Source: Gnetum montanum (Eukaryota; Streptophyta; Gnetopsida; Gnetales; Gnetaceae). Taken from it: a stretch of 64,000 nt of DNA. Below the pieces are notes generated by a model. It was not told the origin of the DNA and searched no databases. It saw only the letters and a list, made by a program, of their open reading frames with translations. Of the stretch, positions 37,403 through 48,860 are shown piece after piece. The number at the start of each line of letters is the position of its first letter. The stretch's first letter is position 1. A program made the position numbers and the translations under genes. The stretch covers positions 57,004-121,003 of the forward strand of contig MNCI01014365.1 of NCBI GenBank assembly GCA_015680685.1, in the 5' to 3' direction.

Positions 37403-38187
37403 TGAAACACTACCAATTTTGGGCTTTAGCATTGCAACTACAAATTTGTCTAAGTGTCAAAACTTGGTAAATTTTTCTAAGTGTTGGTGCTATGATCTCG
37501 AGTGTAGCCAGTGTAGCATGTATCATAGACCTTGTTGTGCTATGCTCTCATTCTGCTTGCTACGCTCTAGACCGTAGCCAATGTAGCACACACTTCCATG
37601 GTCAGTTTGCTCAAGTTCCAAGCCAAAAATCGTCAGGATGGCTTGGCATGGAAGAAAAAGTTCAGCAAATTCTCTAACTCTTGGGGTTGCTACTACTACT
37701 ATGCTTTAGAGCATAGCCAATGTAGCACACCTTTTAGTGGCCAGTTTGCCCAAGTATCAAGCCAGAAGCTATCAAGCTAGCTCAGAGTGGAGGAATAGTT
37801 TGGTAGATTTTCTAACTTGAGGTTACCCCTCTTACTACACTCCAGAGCATAGCTAGTGTAGCGTGGAAGAAGACCAAATTTGGGCCAAATTTTTCTGAGT
37901 ATTCCTACTATGCTCTAGAGTGTAGTAAGTGTTGCCAATGCTAAACATCAAATTTTGCAAAATTTGTCCAAGTGTTGGGCTATTCTCTAGAGTGAAGCAA
38001 GCATAACACTACAGAGAACCCTCCGATAGCCTTTAAAAGCCTCTAGAGCTTAGGATCAGCCTTCATCTTAACTCCAATTAGCAATTTGCATTCCTTTTGG
38101 GCCTCCCCATTTTCCCATGAGTTGTACCTATGCTTGACCCCATTCAAAAGAGGGGAAGATGTAGTCTTGGAGTGTAGCCTCTAAGTT
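37403..38187 (+). repeat. Truncated 3' LTR of element C
   Basis: Starts TGAAACACTACC and matches 20367-21240 with substitutions and small deletions. It stops abruptly at about 38187 (CTCTAAGTT) and runs straight into the B reverse transcriptase on the other strand, so the downstream LTR part, including the TATA box, is lost. Confidence 0.85.
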
Positions 38188-39060
38188 ACTTTCTCAAGGT
38201 GGTTCAAGGCTTGCTCAAATGTAGCTCCATAGGTTGAGAAGTCATCCATGAAGACTTCCACACCACTACCAATTTGTTTTTGGAAGATACTAAGGACCAA
38301 GCATTGAAATGTTGTAGGGGCATTGCACAGATTGAATGGCATCTACAATATGCAAAAGTCACCCAGGGACTCATGAATGTTGTCTTGGCCTAATCTTCTA
38401 GCGTAATTTGGATTTGGTTATAGCCACTATAACCATCCAAGAAGCTATAATAGCAATGCCCAAAGATAGTGTCTAACACTCGGTTTATAAATGGCAATGA
38501 AAATGATCTTTAAATGTTGCCATGTTCAACAGCCTAAAGTCCATGTAGACTAACCACTTGCCACCTTTCTTTGGCACAAGTACAAGTGGGCTAACCCACT
38601 TACTATTTGTGATGGGATAGATGAACCTTTTCTTGAGGAGTTGCTCTATTTCTTCCTTGACGAGTTACTTCAATTTGGGGTTTAGCCATCTTTATAACTA
38701 TCTCCTTGGCTTCATGGCTAAGTTGGTGTAAATGCAATGCTAGCATATCCTTGAATTGATTTTAATTAGCTCAAAATATGACTAAGAAAAAGTTGTTGGC
38801 CATTTGTTAACCACCTTTAACAACTTTTCTTTTTGTTTAGGAGCAAGTTTGACATTGATTATAACTAGCTTACCATTATTTAAGAATGCATACTCCATGC
38901 TAATTAGTAGAGTTTTCAACTCTAGGGGCCCCTGTTTGAAGTTATTAGGGATTTCCAATTCTTCCTAACAGGTATCATCATCTTCATCATAAGAGAGTTG
39001 ATGATGAACTTGCTCAAGGTCATCCATGTTTTTAACATAATCACATGTTAGGCTCTCAAT
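38188..39060 (-). pseudogene. N-terminal reverse transcriptase of element B
   Basis: Minus-strand frames match A 46070-46755: SGYNQIQI-like segment near 38400-38430, the FGLCNA region near 38320, and EVFMDDFS at about 38240, ending GATFEQALNHLEKV at 38190. RT is cut there, and the remainder plus RNase H and integrase are missing. Confidence 0.8.
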
Positions 39061-39199
39061 TGGTTCCATGCCTAATGTGCTACTTCCTAAGTTAGCTATT
39101 AGCCATTGGGTGCCCTCCTATTTTATGGTTGCTACGTATAAACACCTTTGAATATCTATTTCTTGTGCACATTGATTGCATGCTTTAATGTATGTACTT

Positions 39200-39868
39200 T
39201 TGATGGATCAAATCTTTTACATGTAATTGCACCCATTATTACTGTACATGATGCATAGAATACACTTTTTCTCCAACCTTCCAAATTCATTTTCCTTGGA
39301 GATTTCCAAGGAGAGGTTCCTTATGCCCATTTGTGCATCTACTATGCTTAACCAATCCCTTCCCATAATGATGGGGAAGTCACCTTTGTAGTTGTCAACC
39401 TTGATCACCAGAAATTTGGCAAGATAGGACCACTTGCTAACTGTGGGCACAATGTCCTCCACTAATCCCAAGGGAATAGTGATTGACTGGACTACCAATT
39501 CTAAATGGTTATTGCTCTTCTTGAGAGGTGGTAGGTTCTATGCCTTGTACATGTCATGAGAGATAAGATTGACACTAGAACTAGAATCAAGAAGAGCCTT
39601 GCATGGCTTATGTCTAGTGATCTACAGGTAAATGAGTGGACTTCCTTGGTCAGATATTTTTGTGGGAAGATTGCCAACCTTGATCCAATCAGAAACAACA
39701 TGAGTTAACATCATAGTGCAAATCCAAGATGGTGTTGGGTTTGAAGGGCACTTGAAGATGTTTAATGTAGAGGATGAGGGTGTTGGGGATGCAAGGCTAC
39801 CAACCACATTAGGTTGTGAGGGTTTAGGAGGACTATTGGGTCGGAAAAAAGGTCATTTCCTAAATTGA
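39200..39868 (-). pseudogene. Aspartic protease of element B
   Basis: Two open blocks (39498-39217, and 39807-39622 with the frame before it). Catalytic context CKALLDSSSSVNLIS, the same changed D-S-S as in A, and GRDWLSIVDAQMGIRNLSLE downstream (retropepsin G-R-x-W motif). Aligns with A 15095-15560. Confidence 0.75.
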
Positions 39869-40229
39869 TTATCCAAACCACTTGGCTGAAAAACTAGTTG
39901 TGAATGTACAGCTCTCGTAACATTTCGTTACTATGACTGTGAAGGAATTTCTCCCTGCATGGATAGAGTAGAAGGTAACTGGGTTAAGGATAGAGGGATG
40001 TGTACAGATAAATGCGGAGGATGATATGAATATGGGTTCTCTCCCTGAGCCGATGGTAAATGTGTTTGGTGGTACTTTGGAGGGCAATAGTGATGTTGAA
40101 ATGAGGCATGGCTTGTAGAACTTCTTGGAGAAACATGTTACTAAACGTAGTACCCATATGGATTTGGTTGCCTGTAAGGGTATTGTTGCCTTAGCGATGG
40201 CATTCTCCATATTGTACTGACCTAAATCT
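39869..40229 (-). pseudogene. C-terminal gag segment of element B
   Basis: Part of a 169-codon open frame whose first 50 codons lie in insertion D. The matching A sequence is 14590-14990, although there the frame is broken. No motif recognised; the position, before protease, is that of the gag-protease linker. Confidence 0.6.
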
Positions 40230-41174
40230 TTAGTGTAAGGCTGGAAGGAAAACAGACACCGAGAGATTATCAGGCAGGCACAGCTGACTCTTCCTTTGCC
40301 CGAGGGCAAGCTGGAAAAGTAAACGAAGGCAGAGTGCCTTGGATGGTCTACACGCAAATCAACCAAGGACTTCCCCAAGCATAAGCTATGGCTAGCGTTG
40401 GAGTTATCGTAAATGATGTCTTAAAACGTGTAGATGCGCTTAAAATGTAGACATGAGCCGTGAGACGTAAGATGTAAGTGTAAACATAAGGCGTAAACAA
40501 GACATAAACTGGACTGAATGTGTAAACTAAATGTAAGAAAAAATGTAAACATAACGTAAAAATAGAACATGAAACAGAAAATCGAAATAATGTTTGATTG
40601 GTAAAACGAGAATAATGTATTGCTTAGAAAAGATATGCACCGATCAAAGCGTAGTTGCGTGTAGATGGCAGGTCGAATGCCTAGCCTTGAGGTGATGTAA
40701 CGTGATGATGTGATGAATGTGAGAAATGCTTGGATGCCAACAATCAGGTGTGCCGAGCACCCAAGGATTGCAAGTTTTGTACTTTCTCAGAATTACCAAT
40801 GTCTCTAATTGCCAACCCCAATTTATGTGAATTAACAAGGTATTTATAGGGTTGGTCCGGGCTCGGGCACAGAATTCAAGAATGGAATCAATGGTTGGGA
40901 GATGAGAGGAAAGTAGATCTGGTGACATGTATCCAATGGATAGTTACACTCGGGTTGGATGCATGCTGGCGAGAGTTGGATGTGTGTTGGACAGTTGTGC
41001 ACAAGTTGGATGTGTGTCGGCAAGCTACATTCTTGACTAGGTACATCGCTTTTTACTATTTATGGGTTATCCAAGCCCATGAAAGTACATTTAATTTATA
41101 TTGTGAGGACCTAACTATCCCACAAATAAAGATTTACAATGAAATGTACAAGGGAAATTCGACCTGTCTTACTT

Positions 41175-41640
41175 GAAACTTCTTTGTCCCTGAGTTTTTC
41201 TGGAATTTTCTGTAAGTTGCTGATGTTGATAATTTTCTACCATTTTCTAAAATTTTCTGGAATTTTATGGAAGTTGCTAATGCTGAGAATTTTCTGCCAT
41301 TCTCTAAAAATTTTCTGGAATTTTCTAGAAGTTGCTGATGCTGAGAATTTTATGTCATTTTCTGAAATTTTCTGGAAGTTGCTGATGCTAAGAATTTTCT
41401 ACCATTCTCTGAAATTTTTCTGAAATTTTCTGGAAGTTGCTGATGCTAAGAATTTTTTGCCACATTCTCTGAAATTTTCTGGAAGTTGCTGATGCTGAGA
41501 ATTTTCTGCCATTCTTTGAAATTTTCTGGAATTTTCTGGAAGTTGTTGATGTTGAGAATTTTCTGCCATTCTTTGAAATTTTTCTGGAATTTTCTAGAAG
41601 TTGGTTATGTTGAACTTACACTGCCAACGTGACCTGGGCG
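41175..41640. repeat. Tandem array, TTCTGGAAGTTGCTGATGCT type
   Basis: Seven or eight imperfect units of about 50-75 bases made of GAATTTTCTGGAAGTTGCTGATGCTGAGAATTTTCTG-like words (written here only as a description of the repeat). Variation lies in the number of the GGAATTTTCT sub-units. The plus-strand ORFs 41139-41423 are a product of the repeat. Confidence 0.85.
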
Positions 41641-41699
41641 TCAGTGACAAAAATGAGCATTTTGGAGCTGAAATCTGAAGTTCTGGAGGCTGAAACTTG

Positions 41700-42800
41700 G
41701 AGAAATCATTAATGGACATTGAGGGTGGCTTTTCAGTTCAAAATTAGAGCACTTTGACATTGTTTTGAGGCTATTTTGAGTCTGTTTTGACTCAGTTTCG
41801 GTGCTCCAAAAGTTGGTGACGCTGATACTTGGGCTGTGCAACATAAGAAAATGTAGCTCCTACGTAATCATGAAAATACCTCATTTAAGGCCCAAATTTT
41901 GATTTTCTAGAGGCTAGCAACTACTGGGGACCTTGGTGAAGATCTTGGGGTGTCCTTGTGCTCAATTTCAGCCTGTTTTGACTCAGTTTCGGGGCTCCAA
42001 AAGTTGGTGACGCTGATACTTATGCTGTGCAACATAAGAAAAAGTAGCTCCTACGTAATCATGAAAATACCTCATTTAAGGCCCAAATTTTGATTTTCTA
42101 GAGGCTGGGAGCTGCTGGGGACCTTGGTGAAGGTCATGGGGGGTCCTTGTGCTCGATTTCAGCCTGTTTTGACTCAGTTTTGGGGCTCCAAAATTTTGTG
42201 ACGCTGATACTTACGTTGTGCAGCGTAAGAAAATGTGGCTCCTACGTAATCAACTAAAAATACCTCATTTAAGGCCCAAATTTTGATTTTCTAGAGGCTG
42301 GGAGCTGCTGGGGACCTTGGTGAAGGTCATGGGGGGTCCTTGTGCTCGATTTCAGCCTGTTTTGACTCAGTTTCGGGGCTCCAAAAGTTTATGACGCTGA
42401 TACTTACGCTGTGCAGCGTAAGAAAATGTAGCTCCTGCGTAATCAACTAAAAATACCTCATTTAAGGCCCAAATGTTAATTTTCTAGAGGCTGGGAACTG
42501 CTAGGGACCTTGGTGAAGGTCATGGGGCATCCTTGTGCTCAATTTTAGCCTATTTTAACTTAGTTTCGGGGCTCCAAAAGTTGGTGACGCTGCTCCTTAC
42601 GCTGTGTAGTGTAAGAAAATGTAACCAAAGTGTACTTAGCCAAAACCAAGCATTTTGAGCCCAAAACTTTTGATTCTGGATGCTAGAAGTTGATGTAGCC
42701 ACCTGTGGGCCCCAAGGGGAACCTTGTCTTTTGAATCGTGAACCATCGGGGGTTGTTTCAGAGGCCTCCAAGTTTGGTCATGTTGTACTCATGCTTGGGC
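41700..42800. repeat. Tandem array with 192-bp unit
   Basis: About five units marked by GACTCAGTTTCGG at 41788, 41980, 42171, 42364 and (decayed) 42557, so the period is 191-193. Each unit includes a hairpin-forming CTTACGCTGTGCAGCGTAAG (perfect at 42402-42421 and following), CCTCATTTAAGGCCCAAATT, and a G-rich CTGGGAGCTGCTGGGGACC. The middle units are the most alike. Confidence 0.9.
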
Positions 42801-42853
42801 GGCTACATGACTTAACTTGAATCTTGTCTGAAAGTGCTAGGCTAAAATTAGTG

Positions 42854-44807
42854 GTGTTTCACATATTGTATGGTTGTGGTGGAACTTCACTTAGGTAATA
42901 AGCTTGTTGTTGCTAGTGGAATTGCCTTGGATTGCCTTGAGGATAATGCAATTGTCTAGGTGCTTGCCAACGTGCCAGTTAAGGATTCAATGCATACACC
43001 CTAAAATCCTGTAAGTGTGACACCATAGGATAACACCTCATTAGATGTTTGTATTTACAAATGTCACATCCAATATCACCATCAAACTTAGTTTCCACAA
43101 CTTCCTTTGTGGTAGCAACTTTGCCCTTACCTCTCTAGTAGGCACGTTCTGCTTCTTTTCATCTATTGCATTCATGATCACTATTTTGTTCCTTGGATAC
43201 TTTAGCAATCTCCATAGTAGTTTGGAACTTCTCATCCAAAGAGTTCAATAATTTATCAACCTTTGCTAAAATGTTAGAAATAGATTTTTGAATAGGCAAG
43301 GTTTTCCTATTCACCACTTCATTGAGTGGTGACTCCTCCTCATCACAAAATCAAACCTCCCTTTTCCTGATGGAAGGGTTCCTATTATACTTTTTGGCAC
43401 TTTTCCTTTTTTGTAACTCACCTTCTTCTTTTACTACCTACTCTATAATAAGCCTTTGAATCTAATGAGCTCTTAATTTAGATAGTCTCCCTTAGGCATA
43501 AATCCCAAGAGTTCTTTTAGTTTCTACTTTGAGCCCATCTATGATGTGGTAGAGTTGTTCCCTCTGAGAATAACCATGATCAAGGCATTAGTGTAAGAAT
43601 GAATAATATCTGCCCATGGTGGTATCTAAGGGTTCATGTGTTCCTTGTTTTCAACCTTGGATTTACCTTCTCAAGTTAGACACTTTGGAGTACATTTTGT
43701 ATTTATCATTAAATAGTTCCAACATGGTACTTCATCGATGAATGGATTTCGACTCCAAGGACTGGTACCAGCTTTTAGCTTCCTTGATGAGTGTCATGGG
43801 GAATAGCTTGAGTTTCTGCCAATCATTTTCAATGTTTTGTAAGGCACAAGCATCGTGGAAAGCTTGTAAATGTGTCTACAGATCAGAGATGTATCCCCCT
43901 CAAATCTTAGAATATTATTCATGTCTAAGTGCTTGATCTAACTATCTTTCACATGCCTAGTTGGAATTTTAACTACCTCTACAATGTTAAGCATACTTCT
44001 AGTTGCTAACAGAGTTTCATCATCATCATTACGTTGATGACACTAATGATGGTTCCTACCACCTCTACATTCTTGATGATCTTGATGGTCATTGTTATCT
44101 CATTGATCACCTTCATCACAATTATTTCAATGACAGCTTTTATGAGAACCAACAAATGAAGAGAAATGTTCAAAGTCAGATGCAAAGGATAAAGAGGAAG
44201 GTGGACCACCACCACCATCATGGTATTTGCCATCACCTTTTCATTCAGTACAACCACCATCCTTAGATCCCTTGCCATTGTGATGTTTACCCAAGTCCCT
44301 ACCTTGATTGTTACTTTTTCTTGAACCTAGTTTATGAATAGTGGATCGCAAGTTCAAGGTCATACCCTCATTACCAACAAGGGGTGGAGAATCTTTATGT
44401 TGAGAACCTTCAAAGGAAAGATCCTCATTGTCATCTTGATTTAGGAGGAACAATGGATTAGTGAAGTGTTTTCCCTTCATAAACTCGTGGTGCTTCACCT
44501 AGTGTCGATATCACTTGCATTATGTTTTAGTGGAATGGTAGTCCTGAGTGTCATGATTATTCACAACATATTCTTCGTGAAGATTTAAGATGCCTAACTT
44601 TTTAAGGATTTGAAGTAGAATCTTAGGCACAGATCAATCGAGGGGTAATACGATATTGCCCTCGATGACACGCCATCACAATTGCTTATGCTAGTGTAGG
44701 ATGAAGGCGAAGTTTGGTACATACTCATTTAGATGAGTATATACCACTTTGCACTCTTGTGGGACTGATGGTTTGACATCTTCACACTTGTGAGAGGAAG
44801 AAGACAT
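42854..44807 (-). pseudogene. gag remnant of element B
   Basis: Starts at the ATG 44807-44805 (product begins MSSSSHKCEDVKPSVPQECK) and aligns with A 12670-14570. Open parts include 44498-44241 (FTNPLFLLNQDDNEDLSFEG, same as A) and 43235-43041. His-rich and Asp/Asn-rich low-complexity segments near 44000-44230 come from GAT/CAT repeats. Stops and frameshifts prevent a full product. Confidence 0.75.
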
Positions 44808-44940
44808 TTTGCAAAACAAATAAAATTATTAGTGTGCTTTTGTAATTGGATGTCATTTAAGAGTGATGTTAACCTTGGGTTCATCTAATGATATTAATAA
44901 TGTTTACCAATCCTAGATAGCACATATTTCAACAAACAAA

Positions 44941-44960
44941 GTCCCTGGCAACAATGCCAA
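44941..44960 (-). other. Primer-binding site of element B
   Basis: On the minus strand TTGGCATTGTTGCCAGGGAC, immediately after the 5' LTR. It fits the tRNA-Asp site of Athila elements apart from C-to-T/G-to-A changes. Confidence 0.7.
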
Positions 44961-45894
44961 TGATGAGCAATGAGGTACCCCTACGTCCAACCATATGAAT
45001 TCTGTGGACTTTATAGTTTTCAGTGCACTAGTCTTCTAGGAAGTAAATCTTGCCTTAAGGTTGTTTGTTGTCTTCCCAATTACACTTGTGAAGTACAAAG
45101 GTATGGTTAAGTGAAATCGAGGCATATGATTTTTATCATTTTATGTTTTATGTTTTTGGATGCTTAAAGAGAGAGAGATAAAGTAATTTAATGACTAATC
45201 TAAATTAACTATCTAACTGGTCTCTAACTAATCCTAACATAAGCATATGTTCCTAATTTTTGTACATGTCCTAAACCCATGTATCCTTTGTTGGGTTACT
45301 AAGCACTATGCTATTGGATGCACCAAGCAATAATGCTCCTGAAATTACCAAGCGAATACATGCTACATTCGAAATAGTCATGCTTATGTATTTAATCTAT
45401 TTAGCTTATCTAACTTAATTAGCTTAATCAACTTAATTACTAGAAAATATTGAATAAATAATTAAAAATATTAAATACATAAATGAAACATTTAAACTAC
45501 CTAGAATGTTATAAGGTTTATCAAGAAGTTCATTTTTATTGCCACACACACTATCATGCTTAGGTACAACAATGCTCAAATAAAGATCTATACACTCAAT
45601 AACTCCTACTGCAAGCACTTGGGAAAAATATTCTAACTTTTGACTAAACAAACTGTAAGAGCTCTACTACTATTATGAAATCTAATGCTATAAATGTAGT
45701 TAGTGAGCACATATTTATAGGCCAAGACAGACCTTTGTGTCAATGGGGTTGTGTCGATGTAATAGATAAGGCCGCGTCAACACACTAGATTATGTTGATG
45801 GGGCCTTGTCAACAGGGCCTAGTTGACAAGGCTCAGTTGATGCAATAGACTATGTCAATAGGGCCTAGTTAATGCAACAAAGAGTATTTTGTCA
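44961..45894 (-). repeat. 5' LTR of element B
   Basis: 934 bp, pairs with 15739-16665. Contains repeated GTTGACAAGGC/GGGCCTAGTTGA words near its start (45760-45870). Followed at 45895 by CAATG and the resumed sequence of A. Confidence 0.9.
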
Positions 45895-47130
45895 CAATGC
45901 ATGGAACCTACTAAGAGCTTGACATGTCTTTATGTTCAAGTTCATCACCAACTCTTTGATGATGAAGATGATGATACTTATTGGAGAGAGTTGGAAATCC
46001 TTAATAATTCCAAGCTAGAGTAAAACTCTACCAACTAGCATTGAATGTGCATTTTAAAAAAATGGCAAGCTGGTTATAATCAATGAAAATCTTGCTCTCA
46101 AACAAAAAGACAAGCTATTGAAGGTGGTTAACAAACAACCAACAGCCTTTGTGTGGTCATATCCTGAACTAATTGGAATTGATCCATGGATATGCTAGCA
46201 TTGTATCTACACCAAGTCAGCCATGAAGCCAAGAAGGTAACTACAAAGGTGGTTGAACACCAAGTTGAAGTAGATTGTCAATGAGGAAATAGAATAACTC
46301 CTTAAGGTAGGGTTTATCTATCCCATTGTAGATAGTCAGTGAGTTAGCCCACTTGTAATTGTGTTAAAGAAATGTGATAAGTGACAGGCCTGCATTAACT
46401 TTAGGCTATTGAATATGGTAACATTTAAAGATCATTTTTCATTGCCATTTGAAGACTAAGTGTTGGAAACTATATCTGGGCATTGCTATTATAGCTTCTT
46501 GGATAGTTATAGTGGCTATAACCAAATCCAAATTATGCCCATAGATCAGGCCAAAACAACATTCAAAAGTCCCTAGGGGACTTTTGCATATTACAAGATG
46601 TTATTCGGTCTGTGCAATGCCTCGACAAGATTCCAACGCTTAGTCCTTAGTATTTTTCAACAACAGATTGGTAGCAGGATAGAAGTCTTTATGGATGACT
46701 TCTCTACCCATGGGGTTACATTTAAGCAAGCCATGGATCACATTGAGTAAGTACTAAAAAGATGTGTTGAAACAAACCTTAGGCTCAATTGGCAAAAAAT
46801 CCATTTAATGATCCAGGAAGGCATAGTATTGGGACACAGAATAACTCAGGTAGGAATTGAGGTAGACCTAGAAAAGATAAGGGTCATTCAAGGAATTACA
46901 CACCACCCAAAGATAGTCAAGGACCTAATCATTCTTTGGACATACTAGCTACTATCGACGATTTATAGAGAATTTTTCTAAGATCACAAAGTCATTGGTC
47001 AAGCTTACAAAGAAAGATGCTCCATTCATTTGGACCAAGAAGTGTGAACATGCATTCCAACAGCTAAAGGAAAAACTCGTAGAAACTCCAATTCTATAGG
47101 TACCAAACTAGTCTAGACCATTTCATATAA
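45895..47130 (+). pseudogene. Reverse transcriptase of element A
   Basis: Resumes A after the insertion of B: the linker GCATGGAACC... matches the B sequence just above 39060. RT motifs in the best frame: YYSFLDSYSGYNQIQIMPI (about 46490), KMLFGLCNAS (46595), EVFMDDFSTHGVTF (46680), then NLRLNWQKIHLMIQEGIVLG (46780). The F-M-D-D box is intact. Many stops and a frameshift near 46930. Confidence 0.85.
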
Positions 47131-47490
47131 TGATAGATGCATCTAATTATGCCTTGGGAGCCATGCTTACACAGTTGGATGATAAGAAACATTCATATTA
47201 CATCCACTGCATAATCCAAAGCATTGTGGGTGCACAATTGAATTACCCCACAACTGAGAAAGAACGAATGGTAGTGGTGTATGCTCTCAAATAGTTTAAG
47301 CACTATGTGCTTGGCTATAAAGTGTTTGTGCACATAGATCATAGTGTCATCCACTTCCTAATGAACAAGCCAATAATGAGCCCCTGTATCATATGGTGGC
47401 TTGTGATCTTGCAAGAATTCAATCTCACAATGGTATATTAGAAAGGGATTGATAATGTGATCACTGACCACCTCTCTTAGTTAAGATGGA
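47130..47490 (+). pseudogene. RNase H of element A
   Basis: IMIDASNYALGAMLTQLDDK (first strand with the catalytic D), LNYPTTEKERMVVVYAL (the E helix), KVFVHIDHSVIHFLMNKPI (third acidic region) and VITDHLS at the end. One stop after the YALK segment. Degrades the RNA strand in hybrids. Confidence 0.8.
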
Positions 47491-47639
47491 ATAATAAAGA
47501 GGAGGAGAGTCTACTCTATGATCAATTTCTAGATGTACTCCTCTTTATAGGAGAAATAAATGATCAAGTGACCATTGAATCCAAATGGTATGATGGTATC
47601 TTCACTTACCTTCTCACTTAGGAGATGCCACAAGATCTA

Positions 47640-48860
47640 AACTATAGGAAGAAATAACAATTTCTTCATCGGGCTGAGCACTTCATGGAAATCAATGGAT
47701 ACATTTACAAGGTGTGTGTTGATGGCTTGGTTCATTAGTGTGTCCCTGATATGGACCAATTGCGCATTCTCTAGGATGCTCATGAAGGTCCTTGTAGAGG
47801 CCACTATGTGAGGAGATGCACGACCATAAAAATCCTACTAGCAGAATACTATTGGCCTATAATCTTTAGGGATACCACCAATTTATCTGATCATGTGAGA
47901 TTTGTCAACAAGACGATGGGATGACCACATGAATTGAGGATCATCAACAATGGATTTAACCACTGGAGCCCTTTGACATATGGGGCATAAACATCATGGA
48001 TTCCATCACATTCATGTTCGATGAAAAGGCATACATCATCGTAGCAGTCAACTACTGCACCAAATGGGTAGAAGTAGTAGCTGTCACCAACTATACATCA
48101 TCCACGACTACTCAATTTATATAATAACATGTTGTAAACATGTTTGGGTGGCCACGTGCTCTAATTTTTAACAATGGAACCCATTTTACAGGTGTCACTT
48201 TACGAAAGTTACTACAACACTTGGGGGTGGAACATAAATTAATAACACCCTATCACCTCTAAGCCAATGGTTAAGCATAAGATACCAATAGGGAGATCAT
48301 AAAGATCCTAACAGGGACCCTAAGCAAATATAAGAGAGATTGGATCACAAAACACAATGATGCCCTTTAGGGATACCACTCCATGTGGAAACTCCCTATA
48401 TGCTACTCTCCCTATGAGCTGGTGTATGAAAAACTTTCAACACTTTCAGTCCAATCTAAGCTCTATACACTTTCAATAGCTTGTGACTTGGACCTCGACC
48501 TGAGCCTAGCATAAAGAGAAAGATTAATTAACCTGAATGTGCTAGATGAAAATTGATTAGTGACCCTATCTTTGAACAAAGTGCATAAGGCATATAACAA
48601 GAAGTGCATTAACCTTAGAATCTAAAAAGTAAAATTTCAACCTGAAGATAAGGTTCTCTATTGGAACCCCACACATGTACCCCAAAAAAAAAGTTCCAAA
48701 CATTATGGGAGGAATCTTATATAATTGATGAAACCCTTTCCTTTGGGGCCATGTTAATCTACAAACCTGAGAGTCCACACAGAAAGTAGTTGGTCAATGT
48801 CCAATAAGTAAAACCTTTCATTGAGCCAAAACAAGCCAGTACAACTACTATCTCATTAGA
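47640..48860 (+). pseudogene. Integrase of element A
   Basis: Includes the HHCC-like remnant near 47780-47920, core D1 in PFDIWGINIMDSI (47975), D2 changed to N in IFNNGTHFTG (48165; usual S-D-N/R-G) and E in NREIIKILTGTL (48290). Later: SMWKLPICYSPYELVYEK and a C-terminal segment near 48640-48740. The D2 change and several stops indicate inactivity. Confidence 0.8.

Larger units (their letters stand above)
20367..38187 (+). mobile_element. Element C: Tat/Ogre-like Ty3/gypsy retrotransposon nested in B
   Basis: 5' LTR from 20367, long leader, gag with a CX-type knuckle, protease, a 5.7-kb intron-like spacer with an antisense gene, RT, RNase H, a second (archaeal-type) RNase H, integrase, a 3' non-coding part with minisatellite, polypurine tract (AAAGAGGGGCTTA, 37390-37402), and a 3' LTR truncated at 38187. 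The second RNase H after the first, and a spacer between protease and RT, are traits of the Tat lineage including Ogre. All frames have stops. Confidence 0.8.
40236..42847. mobile_element. Insertion D (2.6 kb) in the gag region of element B
   Basis: A sequence with no counterpart in A, flanked by TTAGTG on both sides (40230-40235 and 42848-42853), a likely target duplication. Ends read TAAGGCTGG and, reversed, TTTTAGCCTAG, weakly similar. On the minus strand a TATA-like CTATAAATACC (40841-40850) is present. Most of the interior is two tandem arrays. No transposase or RT. Could be a non-autonomous LTR element, a MULE-like unit or a solo LTR; not resolved. Confidence 0.55.
15739..45894 (-). mobile_element. 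Element B: Athila-like retrotransposon inserted in A, hosting C and D
   Basis: Reading from high to low coordinates: 5' LTR (45894-44961), primer site, gag, [D], rest of gag, protease, N-terminal part of RT (to about 38188), [C], 3' non-coding sequence, a long ORF with coiled coils, polypurine tract, 3' LTR (16665-15739). Compared with A, B lacks about 3.4 kb equivalent to A 46755-50195 (C-terminal RT, RNase H, integrase), lost at the junction with C. Confidence 0.85.

Noticed and set aside
40644-40928. 94-codon minus ORF as a gene
   Set aside because: Low-complexity His/Thr-rich product, no domain, and it lies in the non-coding part of insertion D across a TATA-like site.
41700-42800. CRISPR-like array
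   Set aside because: Units are contiguous 192-bp tandem repeats without unique spacers, in a plant genome.
40230-42853. Insertion D as a CACTA transposon (CACTAA at both edges on the minus strand)
   Set aside because: The word occurs in direct, not inverted, orientation at the two ends, as expected for a target duplication and not for CACTA termini.
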